Below are positions 59,180-64,000 of a stretch of 64,000 bases of DNA, in pieces. Under the pieces are notes generated by a model. It was not told the origin of the DNA and did not search any database. It saw only the letters and a list, made by a program, of their open reading frames with translations. Origin of the DNA: Eupeodes corollae (taxonomy: Eukaryota; Arthropoda; Insecta; Diptera; Syrphidae); the NCBI RefSeq assembly GCF_945859685.1, contig NC_079148.1, positions 137,823,133 to 137,887,132 of the forward strand, written 5' to 3'. Numbering within the stretch: the stretch's first letter is position 1; each line of letters opens with the position of its first letter. Position numbers and translations under genes: made by a program.

Positions 59180-60370
59180 CGATTTGTAAGTCACTAGGCC
59201 CTGGTTCACAACGGACTGTTGCGCCACCCAATTTATTTATTTTGTTTTCTTCAAAAGCAAATATTTAACTTGCCATCTGTAAATTTATGTTATGTTTGTC
59301 CTTGTAAATTTCGATTTCCTGTGATATCGCATACAAATGCTAAAAGACACCAACATTGATCATCTTGCAATTCTGGGTAAACTTTTTTTATTATATTGTT
59401 AGAATTGGATTATTTCGTGGCGCAAGGAAAAAAACTCCAAAACTCTTCCCATCGCACAGAGGTATGCAAAAGAACCTCACTTCTCTGGTTTAATTCTTTT
59501 GCTCAGATATAATTCATAATATCTATTACAATCTTCATCGCAGCATCGATTTTTAAATTGATAATCCGTGCTGCCAAGTTTTCTTGATGAATAATGCAAT
59601 GAAATGTAATTAAATTTGTCAAATTATATTTTTTTTAAACAAAATTATAAATCCATTTTCAGATCCAGTCATGGATGGACAGCCATATCTACATACACCC
59701 ACGATTTTCTTAATATCAATGTCATTCTGTTCTAGAAAATTTAAAATTGTATCAAGATAATCTATTCCCCGGGTCTGACCTTTTATCGGAAGGAATTTGA
59801 AAAATTCTTCGAAGCTTAAATTCTGTTCTGTGCAATATCTAACAAACACCGAGCATTGAGATGGTGCTATAATATCAGACAGATGTTGCTAAAATTTCAA
59901 ACAATGTTTGTTTTTTGTAGCCAAATTTATCAAACGGTAGATCGGGAGCACAGACGAAACATTCTTTGAAAATGTCTGCATCGGTGACCGGTTTGATGTG
60001 CTTACCAAGACCATAGCAAATTTCTTAAGATTCCTTAGTTACCACCGAGTCTTGAGATAAAGCCACGGACTTCACATTTTGTTGCTGTTGTTATGACCTT
60101 TTTAAAGTTAATTTCTCACTTCTCAATTGTGTTCCAGGGGGATAAGTTTTGTTGAAAGATTTGTGTTTTGTGGTAAAATGACGACCAATATACTTTTTTA
60201 AAATAACATTTTCACGGCATTTTAAACAGGTAGCCGCGTTGTTTTTGCTTGGCACAACAAAATATTCTGTTTTCCATTTGTCTTGAAATTATCGATTTTC
60301 ATCAGATATATTTCGTTTTAGTTTCGAAGAAATTCCTGCAATTATTCTTTAATAACTAAAATTCACTGCA
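59180..60370 (-). pseudogene. hAT transposase, N-terminal part (BED finger and start of catalytic core)
   Basis: Minus strand: FQDKWKTEYFVVPSKNNAAT, CLKCRENVILKKYIGRHFTT and KHKSF (about 60200-60300) form the C-x2-C...H-x4-H BED-type finger. Further on: PVTDADIFKECFVCAPDLPF, VFVRYCTEQNLSFEEFFKFL (about 59830), GVCRYGCPSMTGSENGFI (about 59690, the C-T-DGAPAMTG block with Asp replaced by Tyr), then YIIHQENLAARI (the H-C-IIHRE block) and VLLHTSVRWEEFWSFF (the HTEVRWLS block). Several stops interrupt it. The change at the CxDGAP aspartate would remove a catalytic residue. Confidence 0.82.
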
Positions 60371-60783
60371 ACCGCACTAACTGAAACGAGGTATGTCGGC
60401 AAAATAGTTTCCTTGGCTTATTATGCCTGGACTGCTGTGTTTATGAATTTTACATTCAAAATTTGAATAAAATGATTCCAATAGAATTTCGCAATGGCAA
60501 AAAAAAAATATGGAATACTCAGTGAAATTTATTATTTATTTATTTAGTCGTGAAAACTTTTCATGGCGTTGAAAGGAGTGACATCTAGAATATATTTTTG
60601 AAAAAACACGATGTCCACTTTTCCGCTGATGTACGTTCTAGTGTTGCTTCCATTTTGAAAACTCAAAAGAATATATTTTAATTACGTTTTTTTGCAGTCA
60701 CTCGATATTTTAAGAATTTATTAAACCACGCTGCGGGCCAACTTTTATAAGCGGGCCGCAGGTTGAGTCTGGCTGCCATAGAT

Positions 60784-61209
60784 GGTTTCAATAAGAATTA
60801 GGAATGTACACACGGCGTATACGCAATTATATATATTTTTTTTAAATCTCCATTGCTATTTTTTGGACATCATCAAAGTTTTACATTACCTACATGTATT
60901 TAGGCCTTTAGGGGTCAAAAAACGGAAAAACTAAATAGTTGTTAAAAAATACAATATTGTTATTCGAGGCGATAGCTCTATCTAAGATACATACATATAT
61001 CAAACTCACTCGATCAGCTTTTGCTATTGGTATATTTTATTAAATCTTGGGAGTAGTTTTATACATTCTACCAAATGTTTGCATAGTAAAAGGTTATTGA
61101 AAAGTAGAACAGCTAAACTAATTTTTAGTGCAGAGCATATAGTTTTTGCTTTTTTGATTGTAGGAAAAAAATACCCTTAACACTTTTTTAAGACCTCCCA
61201 GCATAAGAT
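60784..61209. other. Non-coding spacer
   Basis: Between the hAT target site and the LINE fragment next to Cdk8. AT-rich, nothing recognised. Confidence 0.4.
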
Positions 61210-61790
61210 ATAAGATTACAAGGCAGCAGGTCTCGTGTCGTTAAAGCGTAACTCACATAAGTGGTACTTGAATACAGGAAACTCATCAACTTTCAGTACT
61301 CGATATGTGTATCACAGATCACCTTTTATAAAATGATCCTATATTGGATATTGCCAAAAATACTGCCAGGTTCTTGGATTTCTCGAAAGGTTCAAGAAAT
61401 TTGTCACCCCTTCTTATCTGGCTGTGATTTACAAAAGCCTTCATTCGTCCAAGACTTTAGTATAACTCGAATATTTGGGCATGTGCTCCTAAAAAAAGTT
61501 TTAAGTATTTTAAACAGGATCCAAAAAAGAGCTTTGAAAATGATAGGCGATAAAACTATAACCGAAACAATTACGTCACTCGAATACCGCCGTAATTTTT
61601 ATAATTCTGCAAAATTAGCCAATTGCATTCTCCCCTTCAAATATTTCAGCCTTAATACTCGTACAATTGGCAGTAAAGTTACTTTTGGTGGTCGCGAATT
61701 GTTCATGCCACTGCTACGCTGCTTTTTTCAATTTTCTCAAAGAATTAGAATTTCATGTGTCTTATAAAATAACTTTATTATCATTTAACT
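61210..61790 (+). mobile_element. LINE fragment (CR1/jockey-like), antisense to Cdk8 3' end
   Basis: Plus strand: frames include ILNRIQKRALKMIGDKTITE (about 61510-61570), TSLEYRRN and FSLNTRTIGSKVTFGG-like sequence, matching the C-terminal RT tail seen at 49119-49517 (RIEKRALKMIRDRCLSERFA, SLEHRRR). Upstream, degenerate HPFLSGCDLQKPSF-type sequence matches the FTPSDL...RPK-EY region. Heavily broken. It ends within about 80 bases of the Cdk8 stop codon on the other strand. Confidence 0.8.
61774..61779 (-). promoter_or_regulatory. Candidate poly(A) signal of Cdk8
   Basis: AATAAA on the minus strand about 90 bases past the Cdk8 stop, at or inside the edge of the antisense LINE fragment; the mRNA end may therefore lie in transposon-derived sequence. 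Confidence 0.4.
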
Positions 61791-61868
61791 CTAAAAATGC
61801 CTACAAGGCATATTTTAACATTAGTTCAAATAAAATACTATACGAGGATGATAACCTTCGTGGCGTGT

Positions 61869-62021
61869 TTAAAAACGCTGAAAATTATTCTGCTGCTGAT
61901 TGAACATCATCTGTTGTGAAGTCTGATGATGGAATTCTTGTCCCTGATTTACTTGGCCTTGCTGTTGTCCAGGTCCGGATAACCGAACTCTCTTACTATT
62001 CGGTTCATGATGTTGATTTGC

Positions 62022-62084
<63 letters not shown>

Positions 62085-62097
62085 CTGCTGCTGTTGT

Positions 62098-62133
<36 letters not shown>

Positions 62134-63248
62134 CGTTTGTTATCAGATTTATCTTCCTGATCGTCATCGGTAAGGAATTCACGTTTTGGATAGGGAATTG
62201 GGCAACCGGCAAAGACGTCTTGGGTGGGAACGGGATCCTCTTGGAAATAGGGATCCTGCATGGCTTGCTCCGAAGTGATACGCCTATTTGGATCCATCAA
62301 CAGGAGTTTTTGCAGCAAATGGAACGCTTTACTTTCGGGTTTGATCTTATGGCGCTCCATGTATTTGGCCAGGGAGCAATTAGAATAACTTGAACGTTTG
62401 AAGTCCTTGATCAGGGTGTGATGTTCCGGCATCTTTTTGATGTCCTCCCAGTCTTTGTCTTGTGGAAATCCCATCACATTGAAAATCCGATCTAACTGAT
62501 CGTGATGATAGGGATTGGAAGTCTTTATATCTTCTTGGCGACAGTGGAATATTGGCTCTGAGGTGAGAAGTTCAGCGAAGATGCATCCGATGGCCCAGAT
62601 GTCAATGGCTTTGGTGTAATGACGTGCGCCCAGAAGCAACTCTGGTGCGCGGTACCAAAATGTAACCACCACCGGATCCAAATCGGCCAATGGCTTAAGT
62701 GGTGCATTAAAAAGCCGTGCAAAACCCATATCGGCAATTTTAACACGTCCACGTTCGTTTCCATCGCCCATAACCAAAATATTTGCTGGTTTCAAATCCC
62801 GATGAAGAACCCAATTGCTATGTAAGTAGTGAATTCCATCGAGAATCTGATACAGCAAACTCTTAACCATTCCCCGAGGAACTACAACTTGCTTTTTGGC
62901 TGCTTTGGCAGCTCTATGGAATTTAATGATGTGCCAAAGATCATGTTCGGCATAGTCAATCAAAAGGAACACTTTTCGATCGTTGTGAGACAGAAACACC
63001 CGAATCAAAGTGATCACATTCGAATGCTTCAATTCACGTAGTAATGCAATTTCACGACACGCGGACATGGACAAACCAGTTCCATCGATTTGCTTCAAGG
63101 CGTATTCCTTTCCATCGCTGGCATCTTTTCTCTTTGCTTTATATACATGCCCGTAGGTACCTCGACCGACTTTGCAACCTTCGTAGTTGAATAAATCTTC
63201 TACTTTGGTTCTTTCCATTTGGGTTTTCATTTTGAAATCGTAGTCCAT
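61869..63248 (-). CDS. Cdk8: Cyclin-dependent kinase 8 (Mediator kinase module)
   Basis: CDK8, the cyclin C-dependent kinase of the Mediator kinase module in the nucleus; 459 residues in one uninterrupted frame. The kinase domain (about 21-335) has the glycine loop GRGTYG (28-33), the ATP lysine in YALKQI (Lys52), the CDK8-specific helix SMSACRE (60-66) in place of PSTAIRE, HRDLKPANIL, and the CDK8-type DMGFARLF activation segment start (DMG in place of DFG). FWYRAPELLLGARHYTKAID follows. The segment between, NERGRVKIADMG, and the R-rich N-terminus match human CDK8 closely. The C-terminal tail (about 373-459) is glutamine-rich, with a 37-residue Gln run, then HHEPNSKRVRL and a Gln/Asn/Phe end. 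No intron in the coding part. The ATG is followed by the conserved MDYDFKMK. Confidence 0.97.
62022..62132 (-). repeat. Polyglutamine tract of Cdk8 (37 CAA/CAG codons)
   Basis: 111 bases of uninterrupted glutamine codons, mixed CAA and CAG with no pure run longer than about four of one codon. The mixture suggests selection on the protein or slow slippage rather than recent expansion. Antisense frames full of Leu, Val or Ala over this tract are shadows. Confidence 0.95.
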
Positions 63249-64000
63249 GATGTTTTAATTAAAATGAATTATTGATTGTAAATTTAAAATTAGTTTTTTT
63301 CCATGAACTTTGTATAAATTTTTAATTTGTTAAATTTTGTTTACGTTCTTGAGATGGTGACAGTGATGGCCAGTGACAGGTGACAGCTTGCAAAAAGCAA
63401 ATTCACCATTGTCATCGTAAAAACAGAACTTCTAAAACTGACAAGACAAGTGTTCACAGGCTGAGAAAATTTAAAATGTAATTTTAATAAGTGTTGCGTT
63501 CACTCTGGAAGAAGGTTAGAAGTTTCACTAGAAAGTTAGCTGCTATCAGTTTCGAAAAACTTTTATATCCTTGATTTCATTTATAGAACAGTTTATATTG
63601 GATACGTTCACGCAAAACAAAGGCTTGCAGTCAACTACATTCATTGAACACAAATTTAAACGAAGTTAGCTTCGCCATTTATTTACATAGAAAATATCAA
63701 ACAAATTATTATCAATAAAAATACTGCTCAAACAAGCAACACATTCATTGCTTTGTGTGGCAATGAAATAGCACTTTTTCCAAGGTTTAAATTAAACAAG
63801 AAATTAAATTTAAACTATGCCACAAAGTTAGTTTTCCGTTGAATTTAAAAAAAGAACGAGAAGATCATATTTTAAAACAATAAGGGAATATTTACTTGAA
63901 TGACTTTCGAGTCAATTTTCCAATAAAGTTGCGTTAGGCTAGGCGCGCACATGCAACTTTTTCAAAACCAAATAGTTCGATCGTTAGTTGCATCGCGCAC
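63249..64000. other. Upstream region of Cdk8
   Basis: No coding frame. Should hold the Cdk8 promoter; no clear core element named. At 63944-64000 an imperfect inverted repeat, GCGCACATGCAACT and AGTTGCATCGCGC, may be the start of a further repeat that runs out of the window. Confidence 0.4.

Larger units (their letters stand above)
55673..60775 (-). mobile_element. hAT transposon, 5.1 kb, with exact 8-bp target duplication
   Basis: Ends CAGCCATATTCAACC (55673 on) and the complement of CAGCCAGACTCAACC (to 60775), differing at two positions, flanked by CCATAGAT at 55665-55672 and 60776-60783. Both the CAG start and the 8-bp duplication fit hAT. A transposase of ZBED5-like type reads on the minus strand in three separated pieces: about 60370-59180, 57752-57556 and 56094-55860. 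The gaps are filled by a Harbinger-like element (57753-59135) and a piggyBac-like element (56095-57555). About half of the length is therefore later insertions. Confidence 0.95.

Noticed and set aside
61916..62393. Plus-strand frames rich in Leu, Val and Ala over Cdk8
   Set aside because: Antisense of the CAA/CAG tract and kinase codons; Cdk8 on the minus strand explains the sequence.
63944..64000. Inverted repeat at the window end as a transposon
   Set aside because: Only one arm pair of about 14 bp is visible and the sequence ends; too little to call an element.

Overview
This window is a gene-containing, transposon-rich stretch of a fly genome, most likely a brachyceran dipteran. The evidence is short introns with GT/AG borders, very AT-rich spacers, and conserved single-copy nuclear genes whose proteins read as insect orthologues. 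No prokaryotic operon, rRNA, tRNA or CRISPR array was seen. All identifications rest on reading translations and comparing them from memory with known families; no database search was run.

Layout. 1-4.8 kb: a decayed Helitron helicase, then a satellite of about 173 bp period. 4.9-15.7 kb: a compact gene block with RMC1/bulli (minus), an HPF1-like gene fragment (plus), folliculin (plus), ribosomal protein L18 (minus, tail to tail with folliculin) and the SNARE Use1 (minus, after a jockey-like LINE relic). 18.2-29.5 kb: Transportin (plus, nine coding exons), with a LINE in intron 1 and a Kolobok-like TTAA transposon in intron 7. 29.5-35.8 kb: a non-coding desert of extreme AT content broken by small clusters of TCGCG-type words, probably the Transportin 3' UTR plus spacer. 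35.9-42 kb: a LINE whose ORF1 encodes a PHD-like finger, a Tc1-like transposon with complete ends, and another LINE relic. 42.7-52.8 kb: a glycerol kinase 5 orthologue (minus, nine coding exons) whose 8 kb intron 4 holds a DD41D mariner, a LINE nested inside a LINE, a MITE, a further LINE relic and an unclassified transposon with inverted repeats of about 520 bp. 55.7-60.8 kb: a 5.1 kb hAT element carrying a piggyBac-like element and two nested Harbinger-like elements. 61.9-63.2 kb: Cdk8 (minus), a single coding exon with a 37-glutamine tract.

How the genes relate. RMC1 (Mon1-Ccz1 complex, Rab7 activation) and folliculin (Rag GTPase regulation) both act on late endosomes and lysosomes and lie 2.2 kb apart. 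Use1 is an ER SNARE for Golgi-to-ER return. Transportin carries M9/PY-NLS cargo, including ribosomal and RNA-binding proteins, into the nucleus. Cdk8 is the Mediator kinase. GK5 is a sugar-kinase-fold protein. They are not an operon; each has its own transcription unit.

The most informative structures are the transposon nests. Several keep target-site duplications that date the order of insertion, and one (the long-inverted-repeat element at 49824-51444) I could not place in a superfamily.
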